Origin: Streptomyces leeuwenhoekii
Lineage (GTDB): Bacteria > Actinomycetota > Actinomycetes > Streptomycetales > Streptomycetaceae
Direction of reading: 5' to 3'
Assembly (NCBI RefSeq): GCF_001013905.1
Contig: NZ_LN831790.1
Coordinates: 2,990,001-3,054,000, forward strand
Length of the DNA stretch: 64,000 nucleotides
Shown here: one piece after another, positions 8,702 through 17,468 of the stretch
Layout: every line of letters begins with the position of its first letter
Position numbering within the stretch: the stretch's first letter is position 1
Program-made: the position numbers and the translations under genes
The notes under the pieces: generated by a model
The model's database searches: none
Seen by the model: the letters and a program-made list of their open reading frames with translations, nothing else
Told to the model about the DNA's origin: nothing

Positions 8702-11700
8702 TCACTCCAGCGCGGCCAGCCTCTGCGCCGTCTGCCGCGCGGTCGGCTCGCCCGTGCCCAGGCTGCCGTCCGGCAGCCGCGCCCACTGCGCCTGGGCCGC
8801 CCGGTAGGCGTCCCGGGCGGCGCGGGGACGCCCGGCCGCTTCGTAGGACATACCCCGCCAGTGGTGCGCCTGCGCGGCCAGCTCCACGGCCTCCTGGCGC
8901 CGCCGCTCCGTCTCGGCCTCCTCCTCCGCCCTGCGGGCCGACTCGGCGGCGGCCCGGAAGGCGTCCACCGCCACGTCCAGGCGCGTCGCGCGGCCCAGGC
9001 TGCGGTACGCCTCGTACTGGGCCTGCCCGAGCTCCAGCCGGCACCGGGCGGCCAGCAGCGCGTCGTCCGCGTCGGCCGCCGCCAGCCCGAAGAGGTACTC
9101 GGCCTCCCGCAGGTCCACCCGGTCGCCGCGCGCCCCGTACCGCAGCATCAGCGCCCGCCCGAGCAGCAGCAGCCGGCGGGCGAGGCGGCGGCTGCCCGCC
9201 GGGGTCTCCATCCGGCAGTCCCGCAGCACCCGGATCGCCCGGGACAACCGCTCCTGGGACCGCGCGCCGGTCTCCAGTCCGGCGAGCCGCAGCAGTGCCT
9301 CCCCCCATTCGCCGAGCACGTCGGCGTGCGTGGGCGCGTCGCGCGGCAGCCGCTGCGCGGCCTGCGCGAAACGGTCGGCGGCGCGCTGGAGTTCGGCCGG
9401 CTCCCCCGACTCGGCGTGGCGCGCGACGGCGATGCGTCCGGCGCGGACCAGCAGGGCCGCGCGCTGCCCCTGCTCCCGTACCGCGCCGAGGGCCTCGTCG
9501 ACCCGGGCCTGGGCCACCTCCAGCGGGCCGCCCGCGCCCAGCAGTGCGTCGGCCAGGTCGGTCAGGATCCGCACCCGGGCGCGGACCGACTCGGCGGTGT
9601 CCTGCCGGTCTCCGGCCTCCAGGGCGGTGCCGAGCGACTGGGCGGCCTGCTCGGCGTACAGGCGGGCCTGGGCCGGGTCGGAGGTGACCTCCGACAGGCG
9701 CAGCAGCATCCGGCCGTGGGCGAGGGGCAGCCCGGGCGGGCGGCCGCCCCGGTCGGGCCAGGCGTCGGCGAACGCCTCCAGCATGCCGACCGCGCCTTGC
9801 AGGAGGGCGCTGTCGCCGCCCAGGCGCCACTGCGCCTCCAGGGCGCCGACCCGTTCCAGCGTCAGCCGCAGCGCCTCCTCGTCGTCGAGTCCGGGTGCCG
9901 CGCAGGCCACCGCGTACTCCCGGTCGGCGCGGCGCAGCAGCTCCAGCGCGCCGGGCCGGTCGCCGCGGCGCCGGGCGTCGGTGGCCGCGGCGTGCAGCAC
10001 GCGCGCGAGGACCGCGCGTTCGCGCAGCGCGCGGGGGTGCGCGGCGGCGCGTTCGGCCGCCCGCTCCGCCTCCTGGAGCAGGGCCGTCCCGCCCTGCACC
10101 TCCCACAGCCGCAGGGTGCAGTACGCGTACTCGGCCCACAGCCGCGGGTCCGCGCCCGGCGGACGTTCGTGTTCGGTGGCGCCGCGCAGGAGCTGCACCG
10201 CGTCGATCACGTCCTGGATCATGCCCTCGGCGTCGAACCGGGCGAGCAGCGCGCGGGCCCGGGTGACCGCCCGGTGCGGGGGCCGTTCCGCGGCGGGCCG
10301 CGCGTCCGCCCGGCCGCCGTCGTACGGGGCGAACTGCTCGGGCAGCGGCATGAACCGTTCCAGCACCCGGGCCGCGATCTCCGCGAAGGGCTGCGGGACC
10401 GGATCGCCCTCGCCGTTGCCGGCCGTCTCGCCGGAGTAGCCGGTGCCGTGGGTGTGGGGGCGTCCCGAACCGGCGTCGCCGAGCTGGGCCAGGGCGAGGG
10501 CCGGGAAGTTGGGGCCGCCCTTGCCGAAGCGCTGCTCTATGTACTCCGAACAGTGCTTGAGGACGAGCATGGCCTCGTCCCGGCCCAGGCGGGACAGCAG
10601 GGCGTCCCGTATGTCGGGCTCGATCTCGTACCAGTGGGTGCCGTCGCCGTGGTCGGCGCCGGCCCGGGTGACCAGACCGCCGACCAGGACCTCGGCGAGT
10701 TCGGCGGGGCCGGAGTCGGGCAGCATGGTGCGCTGCACCAACTGCATCACCGGCAGGGACAGCGGGGCCGCCGCGAGGTAGACGGCCAGGCGCCCGGCGG
10801 CCGGGGAGGCGCCGGAGCTGAACCGGCTGACCCGCTCGAACGGCGTGCGCTGCCGGTCGGGGCGCGCGGCCGGGGCGGGCGGCTGGTCGGCGCGCACCCA
10901 GCCCACGGCGCCCGGCACCGGCCCGGCTCCGGCCCCGGACAGCAGGCGCGCCCAGGAGCCGAGGGCGACCGGCTCGGGCGGCAGCACCGGCACCGGCACC
11001 GCGCCCCGGCGGGCCTCGGCCGGCACTCCGGCGGCGGTGCGCACCCGCAGCGCGGTGGCGCCGCCCAGGGTGTCGCCCCGGGAGAGCTCGCCGAAGGTGA
11101 CGGGGAGCCGGGTGCGGTTCCACATGCGCTGCGGCAGCGGCTGGAGCACGGCGACCGGCCCCTGCCGGGACAGGTGGTGCAGGAGCCGGTGGGCGTGGCC
11201 GCTGTGCCACAGCGGGCCCGCGCAGTCGCTGACCAGCACGACGATGCGGCGTCCGGTCGGGTCGCTGAGCCGGTCCGCCGAGTGCAGCGGCGCGGCGTAC
11301 GCGTCGGGGCTGCGGCTGACGGCCGGGGCACCGCCCGGGTCCTGGTGCAGATGGCTGACCTGGATGTCGGAGAAGGCGCCCAACTGGGAGAAGACCTGCT
11401 CCAGTTCGGTGAACAGGCGGTCCCACACGCGCATCGAGGACGAGGCGTCCATCACCAGTTGCAGCCGTGCGTCGCCGCGCAGCACATGGCGGCGGACGGG
11501 CAGGATCAGCCCGCCGGCCTCGGCGCTCGCCTCCGCCGTCGCGACCTCGTCGAGCTCGGTGCGCCGCGGCGGGGCGGCGCTGCGGTAGCCCTGCAACGGG
11601 CGCAGTGCCCGCTGGAGTTCGAGGGGCGCGGGCAGCACGGGTGCGGCCGGCACGCCCACCGGCAGGGCGCGGGCCCGGCCCGGCCCCGGCATCCGCGGCG

Positions 11701-12058
11701 CCCCGTCCCGCGGCACCGGGTAGAGGGCGACCCGCCGGTCGGCCGGATCCGTGTACGGCTGCGGTTGCGGCGCCGGGGACGGGGTGTCGTCCGGCGGCGG
11801 CAGGGGGCGGACGGGCGGGGGCTCGACCGGTGGCACGATCCGCCCGCCGGGCGGGGGGCCGTCCCGCGCGTCCGTCGGCCGGGTCCAGCGCGCCAGCCAG
11901 AGGGCGTCGCACAACTGCTCGGCGTCGGGGTCGAGGTGGATCTCGCGCAGCCGGAGGATGAGTTCGGCCAGGGGGTCGCTCCCGGGCAGGCCGGTGGGCC
12001 CGGCCTCGGGTCCGTCGCCGGGCGTATGAGGACCGTGACGCGGCGCTGCGTCGGTCAT
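8702..12058 (-). CDS. SAV_2336-type vWA domain protein with long helical C-terminus
   Basis: 1,118 residues, ATG at 12058, seven bases after the stop of the MoxR ATPase gene. The N-terminal 60 residues (LAELILRLREIHLDPDAEQL, then CDALWLARW) resemble the domain named after SAV_2336. A Pro-rich linker follows to about residue 195. A von Willebrand A-like domain then starts at RLQLVMDASSSM; its metal-site motif DxSxS is present as D204-A-S-S-S208. Residues about 560-1118 are Ala/Leu/Arg-rich and look like TPR-like helical repeats ending at QRLAALE. Family knowledge: MoxR ATPases work with vWA partners as remodelling machines, and with a third VMAP protein form predicted conflict systems. The protease gene upstream supplies a candidate third partner. 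Direct function is unknown. Confidence 0.78.
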   Translation of the reverse strand: MTDAAPRHGPHTPGDGPEAGPTGLPGSDPLAELILRLREIHLDPDAEQLCDALWLARWTRPTDARDGPPPGGRIVPPVEPPPVRPLPPPDDTPSPAPQPQPYTDPADRRVALYPVPRDGAPRMPGPGRARALPVGVPAAPVLPAPLELQRALRPLQGYRSAAPPRRTELDEVATAEASAEAGGLILPVRRHVLRGDARLQLVMDASSSMRVWDRLFTELEQVFSQLGAFSDIQVSHLHQDPGGAPAVSRSPDAYAAPLHSADRLSDPTGRRIVVLVSDCAGPLWHSGHAHRLLHHLSRQGPVAVLQPLPQRMWNRTRLPVTFGELSRGDTLGGATALRVRTAAGVPAEARRGAVPVPVLPPEPVALGSWARLLSGAGAGPVPGAVGWVRADQPPAPAARPDRQRTPFERVSRFSSGASPAAGRLAVYLAAAPLSLPVMQLVQRTMLPDSGPAELAEVLVGGLVTRAGADHGDGTHWYEIEPDIRDALLSRLGRDEAMLVLKHCSEYIEQRFGKGGPNFPALALAQLGDAGSGRPHTHGTGYSGETAGNGEGDPVPQPFAEIAARVLERFMPLPEQFAPYDGGRADARPAAERPPHRAVTRARALLARFDAEGMIQDVIDAVQLLRGATEHERPPGADPRLWAEYAYCTLRLWEVQGGTALLQEAERAAERAAAHPRALRERAVLARVLHAAATDARRRGDRPGALELLRRADREYAVACAAPGLDDEEALRLTLERVGALEAQWRLGGDSALLQGAVGMLEAFADAWPDRGGRPPGLPLAHGRMLLRLSEVTSDPAQARLYAEQAAQSLGTALEAGDRQDTAESVRARVRILTDLADALLGAGGPLEVAQARVDEALGAVREQGQRAALLVRAGRIAVARHAESGEPAELQRAADRFAQAAQRLPRDAPTHADVLGEWGEALLRLAGLETGARSQERLSRAIRVLRDCRMETPAGSRRLARRLLLLGRALMLRYGARGDRVDLREAEYLFGLAAADADDALLAARCRLELGQAQYEAYRSLGRATRLDVAVDAFRAAAESARRAEEEAETERRRQEAVELAAQAHHWRGMSYEAAGRPRAARDAYRAAQAQWARLPDGSLGTGEPTARQTAQRLAALE

Positions 12059-12065
12059 CGGCCGG

Positions 12066-13088
12066 TCACCTCGGGCGGTCGAGCCGCTGGATGAGCAGGT
12101 CGGCGAGCCGGTCGCGGCTGGGCGGGGCGGCGGCGTCGGTGAGGTAGATGGCGTTCAGCAACTGGTCCGCGGCCAGCAGCTCGCTGCGGGAGCGCTCCAG
12201 GAACCGGCTGATCAGGTCGTCGCCGGCCCGCGCCGCCTCGTCGCCCAGGTGGGCCCGGACGAAGGTGGCCAGCCGGTTGTGGTCGGGGCGGCCCAGCTCC
12301 AGGTGGATGCACCTGCGCATCAGCGGCGCCGGGAAGTCGCGTTCGCCGTTGCTGGTGAGCACGACGAACGGGAAGGCCCGGCAGCGCACCCGGCCGTCGC
12401 GCACCCGCACCTTCACCCCGTCCGAGGTGAGCACCTCCGCCTCGCCGTCCGGCAGCCGGTCGGCGATGCGCTCCAGCTCGGGGATGGCGAACTCGCCCTC
12501 CTCCAGCACGTTGAGCAGATCGTTGGGCAGGTCGATGTCGCTCTTGTCCAGCTCGTCGATGAGCAGCACGCGCGGGGTGTCGGAGGGCAGCAGCGCGGTG
12601 CCGAGGGGGCCGAGCCGGATGTAGCTGCCGATGCCCTCGACCGCGCCGGGCGACCCGGCGGCCGCGCCGTAACCGCCCTGCGCGGCGATCTGCACGTCCT
12701 GCAGGCGGGCGATGGCGTCGTAGTGGTAGAGGCCGTCCTGGAGGGTGGAGCGGCTGACGATGGACCAGCGGAGCACCGTGCCCAGGCCCAGCTCGTACGC
12801 CACCGAGTGGGCCAGGGTGCTCTTGCCCGCGCCGGGGCTTCCGGTGACGAGCAGGGGGCGGCGCAGATACAGCGCCGCGTTGATCATCTCCAGCTCCTCG
12901 GCACCGGGGCGGTGCAGTTCGGCCAGGTGCCGGTGGGCGCCGAGTCTGCGGTCCTCGGAGCCGTCGCCCGAACCCGCCGCGTCCCGGCTGGAGAAGTCCC
13001 GCCAGGGGGGAGGGTCGGGCAGCCGCTCGATGCCGTCGTGCGGTTCGCCCGCGCCCCGGTAGATGAGCCACTCGCTGGATTCGGTCAT
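12066..13088 (-). CDS. MoxR-family AAA+ ATPase
   Basis: 340 residues from ATG at 13088, preceded by GAGGA; the frame extends further upstream but without a plausible site. Walker A is GSPGAGKS (83-90), Walker B is LLIDEL (175-180) with adjacent DKSD, and a sensor-1-like segment reads FVVLTSNGERDFPAPLMRR, whose arginines fit the arginine-finger region. MoxR ATPases act as chaperone-like motors paired with vWA proteins; the vWA gene starts seven bases downstream, so the two are almost certainly co-translated. Together with the protease gene on the other side it forms a MoxR-vWA-VMAP triad. Confidence 0.9.
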   Translation of the reverse strand: MTESSEWLIYRGAGEPHDGIERLPDPPPWRDFSSRDAAGSGDGSEDRRLGAHRHLAELHRPGAEELEMINAALYLRRPLLVTGSPGAGKSTLAHSVAYELGLGTVLRWSIVSRSTLQDGLYHYDAIARLQDVQIAAQGGYGAAAGSPGAVEGIGSYIRLGPLGTALLPSDTPRVLLIDELDKSDIDLPNDLLNVLEEGEFAIPELERIADRLPDGEAEVLTSDGVKVRVRDGRVRCRAFPFVVLTSNGERDFPAPLMRRCIHLELGRPDHNRLATFVRAHLGDEAARAGDDLISRFLERSRSELLAADQLLNAIYLTDAAAPPSRDRLADLLIQRLDRPR

Positions 13089-13326
13089 GTTCCGGTCCTC
13101 GTCGTCACTCGTCCGCTGGGCCCTGTCGTGGTGCTCGTCGTACTCCCGCCGTCCGTCCGGGCAGAGGTCCACGCCGCGCCCGGTACGGGACCGCGGGCCG
13201 GCCCGGCGGCGCGGCGCGGGCGGGAACGCTGCGGCACGGGGCGGGGGCGGCCGTCCCGGCGTGCCGCGCGGTGCCGCTGCTCGATGGGGCCCGGCACGAG
13301 GCCGGGGGACCCGGGGGCCGGTGCGG

Positions 13327-15441
13327 TCACGGGGCCTCCAGCAGGTCGCCCGTGCCGGGCAGGGGCTGATGGGGGTCGTCGTACAGCAGTGCTATGCCGT
13401 CGGCCCAGAAGGCGTCCGGCCGCCCGGAACGCAGCCGGGACCGCAGGGCGTGCACCACGTCCGGCAGCCGGTAGGCGCTGGCCGGACCCGCGATCTCGTC
13501 GAACGAGCCGCGGTGGAACTCCCCGCAGACCGCCTCCGGCCGCCCCCGCGGGCGGCGCCACAGGGCCACGCCGAAACCGCCGCGCACTATGCGGGCGAGC
13601 GCCGCCGCGTCGTCCTCGTAGCGGTGGTCGCCCCAGCGGCACAGCACGGGCACGGTGCCGTGGGACAGGCCGCGCAGTTGCTCCACGGGCGGTACGGGTT
13701 TGCGCAGGCCCTCGTCGCAGTCGAGGACCTCGGCCTTCGCCCGGTGGGCGTGCAGCCAGCGCCAGCGGGCCCGGCGCTCCTCGTCGATGTCCAGGCGGTC
13801 GGCGCCGTAGGACGCGGCCTCGTCGTCCTCGGGCAGTTGGTCCCGGTCGGAGCAGCGCAGCACGACCGGGCGCAGCACCCCCAGCGGCGGATCGTCGGGG
13901 CGCAGCCGCCAGTCGTCGACGTCCAGGCCGAGCAGCGAGTGCGGCAGGGCCACCTGGAGGACGGCGGGCCGGCCGGGCTCGTCGCAGCGGCGGAACGCCT
14001 CCGCCAGCGGGGCCGCCAAGGGTGCGGGCAGCCCGGCCAGCGGGGCCCGTTCGGCTTCTTCCAGGCGGACCGCCTCGCCGCCGGGCGCGACCGCGCAGAC
14101 CGACCAGTCGCAGCGGTCCGGCTCCCAGTGCCGCTGGACGAGCTCCAGCAGCACGCACGGCTGTGCGGTGCGCGCCTCGTCCCGGTCCGCCCGGCCGCCG
14201 GGCCGTCCGGTGCCGGGGGCGGCCACGACGGCGGGCCGGCCCGACAGGAAGCCGTTGATCCGCTGTGCGGCGAGGCTGCGGCGGTGCCGGACGCCGAGCC
14301 GCTGCGCGGCCTGCCACGCCCAGTCCCACAGCGCCTCCTCCGCCTCCGGGGTACTGGGCGTCACGAACGGGCGTTCGGCGGCCATGGCCCGCACCGCGTA
14401 GTCGAGGATCAGATCGAGCGCGCCGTCGCCCCGGGCGCACTCGTACAGGGCGCCGAGGCCGTCCCGCCAGGCGCGCGGCGCGGGCAGCGGCAGGGGCGTC
14501 TGGAAGTCCGGCAGGGAGTCGAGGATGTCGAGCAGGGACCGGGTGCTGGCCGGCGGCGGCAGGTCCGCGAGCCGGCCGAGCAACTGGACGCGCTCGTCGG
14601 GCGTCAGGGTGCGGCCCGGCCGGGCGCCGAGCTGGCTCTGCACGTCGACCCAGGTGTGGCGGCGGCCGTCCGGATGGCGCTGCCGGTCCCGGTGGTAGCG
14701 GTCGTGGGCGTGGAAGACGGCCTGATAGAGGTCGTCGTGCTCGGCGCGGGGGACGTCCGGGGGCACCGGGAGGGTCCGCAGTTGCTCCAGGCCGGTGGAG
14801 GTGCCGCCGCGCGCGTGGCGCGAGCGCGATTTCAGCACGCCGATGACCTCGCCGCGCACCGGGTCGATCACGGGCCCGCCGGAGACGCCGTGCGGCAGGT
14901 CGTTCTCCCCGAGCCGCATCTGCACGTCCGTGGACCATCCGCCGATGGTGCCCTGCACGCTGAGCGGGCCGTCCAGGAACTGCAGCCGCCCCTCCACCAC
15001 CGTCCAGCCGGCGTAGAGGACCTTGCCCTCGCCGAAGTACGCCGCCGGGCGCTCGGAGACGTACACGCACTCGTGGTCCACCGGCTCGCCCAGCCGTACG
15101 AGAGCCAGGTCGGGCGCGGGCCAGTTGCCGGACTCGGGCCCGGGCCCGTCCGGGAGCGTCGCCACCACGGTGGCGGGAACCGCGGACATGCCGAGGCCCG
15201 GCGCGGACTCGTACACCACCACGATCCCGCCCCCCTCCCCGCCGCGGGCCACGTGTGCGCAGGTCAGAACCCAGCTCGGGGCGATGAAGAAGCCGCTCCC
15301 GAGGAACGTCGCGGGCTCGTCGAGGGCATACCCGACGTCCGCCCGATGAATGCGCACGGTCGACGCCATGACGAGTCCACGCAGTGCACGGCGGGCGGCA
15401 TCCAGGGTGGTGGATGCGCCCGGGGCGTGCCCCTGGGTCAT
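13327..15441 (-). CDS. Trypsin-like serine protease with VMAP-type C-terminal region
   Basis: 704 residues from ATG at 15441, whose first bases overlap the TGA of the preceding gene (ATGA). An S1-family catalytic triad is visible: H63 in VLTCAHVA, D111 in APDLALVRL and S187 in HGVSGGPVID. No signal peptide precedes it, so the protease is probably cytoplasmic. Residues about 280-370 form a small helical region reminiscent of effector-associated domains (ERVQLLGRLADLPPPAS). The C-terminal half (about 400-704) looks like the VMAP C-terminal region found beside MoxR and vWA genes. Published genomic analyses describe such triads as NTP-dependent conflict systems in multicellular bacteria; the protease would be the effector. 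The assignment of the C-terminal region is from context and general resemblance, not from a profile match. Confidence 0.75.
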   Translation of the reverse strand: MTQGHAPGASTTLDAARRALRGLVMASTVRIHRADVGYALDEPATFLGSGFFIAPSWVLTCAHVARGGEGGGIVVVYESAPGLGMSAVPATVVATLPDGPGPESGNWPAPDLALVRLGEPVDHECVYVSERPAAYFGEGKVLYAGWTVVEGRLQFLDGPLSVQGTIGGWSTDVQMRLGENDLPHGVSGGPVIDPVRGEVIGVLKSRSRHARGGTSTGLEQLRTLPVPPDVPRAEHDDLYQAVFHAHDRYHRDRQRHPDGRRHTWVDVQSQLGARPGRTLTPDERVQLLGRLADLPPPASTRSLLDILDSLPDFQTPLPLPAPRAWRDGLGALYECARGDGALDLILDYAVRAMAAERPFVTPSTPEAEEALWDWAWQAAQRLGVRHRRSLAAQRINGFLSGRPAVVAAPGTGRPGGRADRDEARTAQPCVLLELVQRHWEPDRCDWSVCAVAPGGEAVRLEEAERAPLAGLPAPLAAPLAEAFRRCDEPGRPAVLQVALPHSLLGLDVDDWRLRPDDPPLGVLRPVVLRCSDRDQLPEDDEAASYGADRLDIDEERRARWRWLHAHRAKAEVLDCDEGLRKPVPPVEQLRGLSHGTVPVLCRWGDHRYEDDAAALARIVRGGFGVALWRRPRGRPEAVCGEFHRGSFDEIAGPASAYRLPDVVHALRSRLRSGRPDAFWADGIALLYDDPHQPLPGTGDLLEAP

Positions 15442-15917
15442 GCCCCGCCCCCGGTGGCGGCGGTGCGGGCATCCCCGTGCCCCGAAGCGCCGGGGGACGC
15501 ACCGGCGCGCGCGTCGTGGGACGTGCCGGAGGATGCGCCCCCGGCGCCGCCGTCCGGCGCGTCCGGATCCGGCGGGCCGCCGTTCCAGGTGAGGGTGACC
15601 GTGAGGCCGGCCTTGGCCTCCCCGTCGGCGAGCAGGCCCACGACCTTGCCCGCCTTGGCGGTCAGCTCGATGCCGAACTGCACGCTCACCTCGTCGGGCC
15701 GGACCGCGCGCAGCGGCTCCGCCAGCGAGCGTGCGACGCCGGTCACGAGCGCGTTCAGGCTCTCCACGCTCGCCTCGACCCGCTCGGCGAACCCGGTGTC
15801 GCTGTACGACAGCTCGCCGGGCTGCGCGGACAGCTCCGCCGCGCCCGAGATCCGGGCCCACACCGGTGTCCCGTCCGGTAAGGCGATGCGCGCTACCCGC
15901 GTCACTTCCTGTCCCAT
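15438..15917 (-). CDS. CU044_2847-type (trypsin-co-occurring, trypco1-like) small protein
   Basis: 159 residues from ATG at 15917 with GGGGGAG five bases upstream. The first 120 residues are a compact beta-rich domain: N-terminal IALPDGTPVWARISG, a central helix VEASVESLNALVTGVARSL, then VQFGIELTAKAGKVVGLL and KAGLTVTLTWN. This pattern matches the family commonly named CU044_2847 or trypsin-co-occurring domain. The last 40 residues are Gly/Ala-rich and disordered. Its stop overlaps the start of the protease gene, so the two are co-translated. It probably regulates or recruits the protease. It is the first gene of the 13.6-kb minus-strand cluster. Confidence 0.8.
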   Translation of the reverse strand: MGQEVTRVARIALPDGTPVWARISGAAELSAQPGELSYSDTGFAERVEASVESLNALVTGVARSLAEPLRAVRPDEVSVQFGIELTAKAGKVVGLLADGEAKAGLTVTLTWNGGPPDPDAPDGGAGGASSGTSHDARAGASPGASGHGDARTAATGGGA

Positions 15918-16154
15918 GGAACTCCCCCGTTCCCCGTGTTCCCCCCGGCACCGGTGGTCCTGCGAGGCTAGCTTCAGGGTGCCTCCGGCGCGAGGGCCCC
16001 GGCGGCCCCACGGGCCGCCGGCCTGCCGCGCCTATCCTTTTCCTGTCTTCTCTCACACCCGGCGGAAAGACCTCACTTCTTCTTCCCGCGGGGAATGGGT
16101 CCTTCCCGCGCGGGAGGCCGCCTATCCCTGCACCGACCCGACGGAGCACGATCC

Positions 16155-16334
16155 ATGTACTTCACCGACCGCGGCATCGAGGAGCTGGAGAAGCGGCGCG
16201 GCGAGGAGGAGGTCACCTTCGAGTGGCTCGCCGAGCAACTGCGCACGTTCGTCGACCTGAACCCGGACTTCGAGGTGCCGGTGGAGCGGCTGGCCACCTG
16301 GCTGGCGCGGCTGGACGACGAGGACGACGAGTAG
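16155..16334 (+). CDS. DUF6104 family small acidic protein
   Basis: 59 residues starting MYFTDRGIEELEKRRGEEEV and ending in the acidic tail DDEDDE. The sequence is recognised as the small DUF6104 protein widely conserved in Streptomyces; no function is established. The ATG at 16155 has no strong Shine-Dalgarno site. It is transcribed divergently from the protease cluster across 237 bases (15918-16154). A GC-rich stretch after the stop separates it from the convergent membrane-protein gene. Confidence 0.8.
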   Translation: MYFTDRGIEELEKRRGEEEVTFEWLAEQLRTFVDLNPDFEVPVERLATWLARLDDEDDE

Positions 16335-16399
16335 CGGATCCGCCGGGACGGCCGCCGCGGGACCGGCCCGGGGCGGCCGGGGCCGGGCGCGCCGCCGGA

Positions 16400-17266
16400 T
16401 CACCCGCCGTGGTCCGCCCGCGCGTGTGCGAGGTCGTACGTGAGTCCGAGCGCGCCGTGGCCCACGAGCAGCGCCCCCGCCGCGAGCCAGCCTCCGCTGC
16501 GGTGCCGTACCCCCCATGCGATCAGCGGCAGGCCGGACGCCACCTGAGCCAGGGCCAGGGCGCGGGCCCGGGCGCCGCCCGCCCGGGACAGCCAGGGACC
16601 GAGGCGGCCGCCGTCGACGGCGCCGAGCCGGGCGCGGACCGCCTCACGGCCGGCGGGCCGCTCCATCCGGAGGACGCCGCTCCGGCCGCGTACGGCCTCG
16701 CGGAGGCCGTCGGCGGATGCACCGGCCTCCAGTCCGGCGGGCAGGGCGACCCCCACGCGCGTGAGGACGGCCAGCACGCCGTGCAGGCGGGCCCGGGCGT
16801 CGGAGGCGGGGTCGGGGGTCGCGAGCCGGTCGAGCGTCTGCACGTCGAGCACCGGGTCGAGGCCCAGGCGCGCGGCGAAGGTGCGCATCGCCTCGTCCTC
16901 GCCGGCCGGGGTGCCGTCGGCGAGCCACACATAGCCGACGGGGCGGCGGAAGCCGGAGGCGAGGGCGAAGCCGGCCCGGTCGGCGTCCCACCACAGGGCC
17001 AGGACGGGCCAGGGCGCGCCCACGGCGAGGGCGGCGGCCCAGCCGGTGAGGACCCGGTCGACGGGTTCCCCGCCGTGCCGCCACGGCGTGCCCTCCGGCA
17101 CGAGGACGCTCCATTCCTCACCGGCACCGGCGAGGAGCATGCGCTCGCGCAGCAGCGGGGCGACGGCGGCGACGGAATCCGGCGCCGCCCGGCACAGCAG
17201 CAGCGCGCCCGGCGCGGGACCGCCCCGGCGTCCGGCCGGTGACTCTTCCGTCGGCGACATGGTCAC
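16400..17266 (-). CDS. Hypothetical protein with two C-terminal membrane segments
   Basis: 288 residues from GTG 17266; an in-frame ATG at 17260 (GTG ACC ATG) is an equally good start. Neither has a ribosome site, so the mRNA may be leaderless. The product is not recognised. The bulk is a soluble Ala/Gly/Leu-rich domain with WSVLVPEGTPW and VLALWWDADRAGF. Two hydrophobic segments lie near the end (ALALAQVASGLPLIAWGVR and WLAAGALLVGHGALGLTY), so the soluble part is probably membrane-anchored. It is divergent from the DUF4097 gene with about 200 bases between. Confidence 0.65.
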   Translation of the reverse strand: MTMSPTEESPAGRRGGPAPGALLLCRAAPDSVAAVAPLLRERMLLAGAGEEWSVLVPEGTPWRHGGEPVDRVLTGWAAALAVGAPWPVLALWWDADRAGFALASGFRRPVGYVWLADGTPAGEDEAMRTFAARLGLDPVLDVQTLDRLATPDPASDARARLHGVLAVLTRVGVALPAGLEAGASADGLREAVRGRSGVLRMERPAGREAVRARLGAVDGGRLGPWLSRAGGARARALALAQVASGLPLIAWGVRHRSGGWLAAGALLVGHGALGLTYDLAHARADHGG

Positions 17267-17320
17267 AAACTAGGGCAAGCTACCCGCATCGGCCTACCGC
17301 TGAACGCCGGAACGAGTGCC

Positions 17321-17370
17321 TTGACTTCGCCGGACCGCGATATATCGTGTCTATCGACGGGTATCGACGG
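17321..17370 (+). promoter_or_regulatory. Promoter and probable PadR operator of the DUF4097-padR operon
   Basis: TTGACT (17321-17326) and TATCGT (17343-17348) form a -35/-10 pair with a 16-base spacer. The -10 lies inside the perfect palindrome CGATATATCG (17338-17347). TATCG half-sites recur at 17343, 17352 and 17362, about one helical turn apart, and the reverse CGATA is at 17396-17400. A PadR repressor gene is the second gene downstream, so autoregulation is likely. Confidence 0.6.
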
Positions 17371-17468
17371 ATGCGCCCGCCCGCACCGCTCGACGCGATA
17401 TGACGCGTGCGGCCCGCGTCCGGTCGCCCACCCCGTCCCGGTCCGGCCCGTTCCAGGAGGTCTGCATC

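Noticed and set aside
13063..16260. Long plus-strand frame (1,065 codons)
   Set aside because: Antisense of the protease and MoxR genes; GC-rich genomes leave such frames open.
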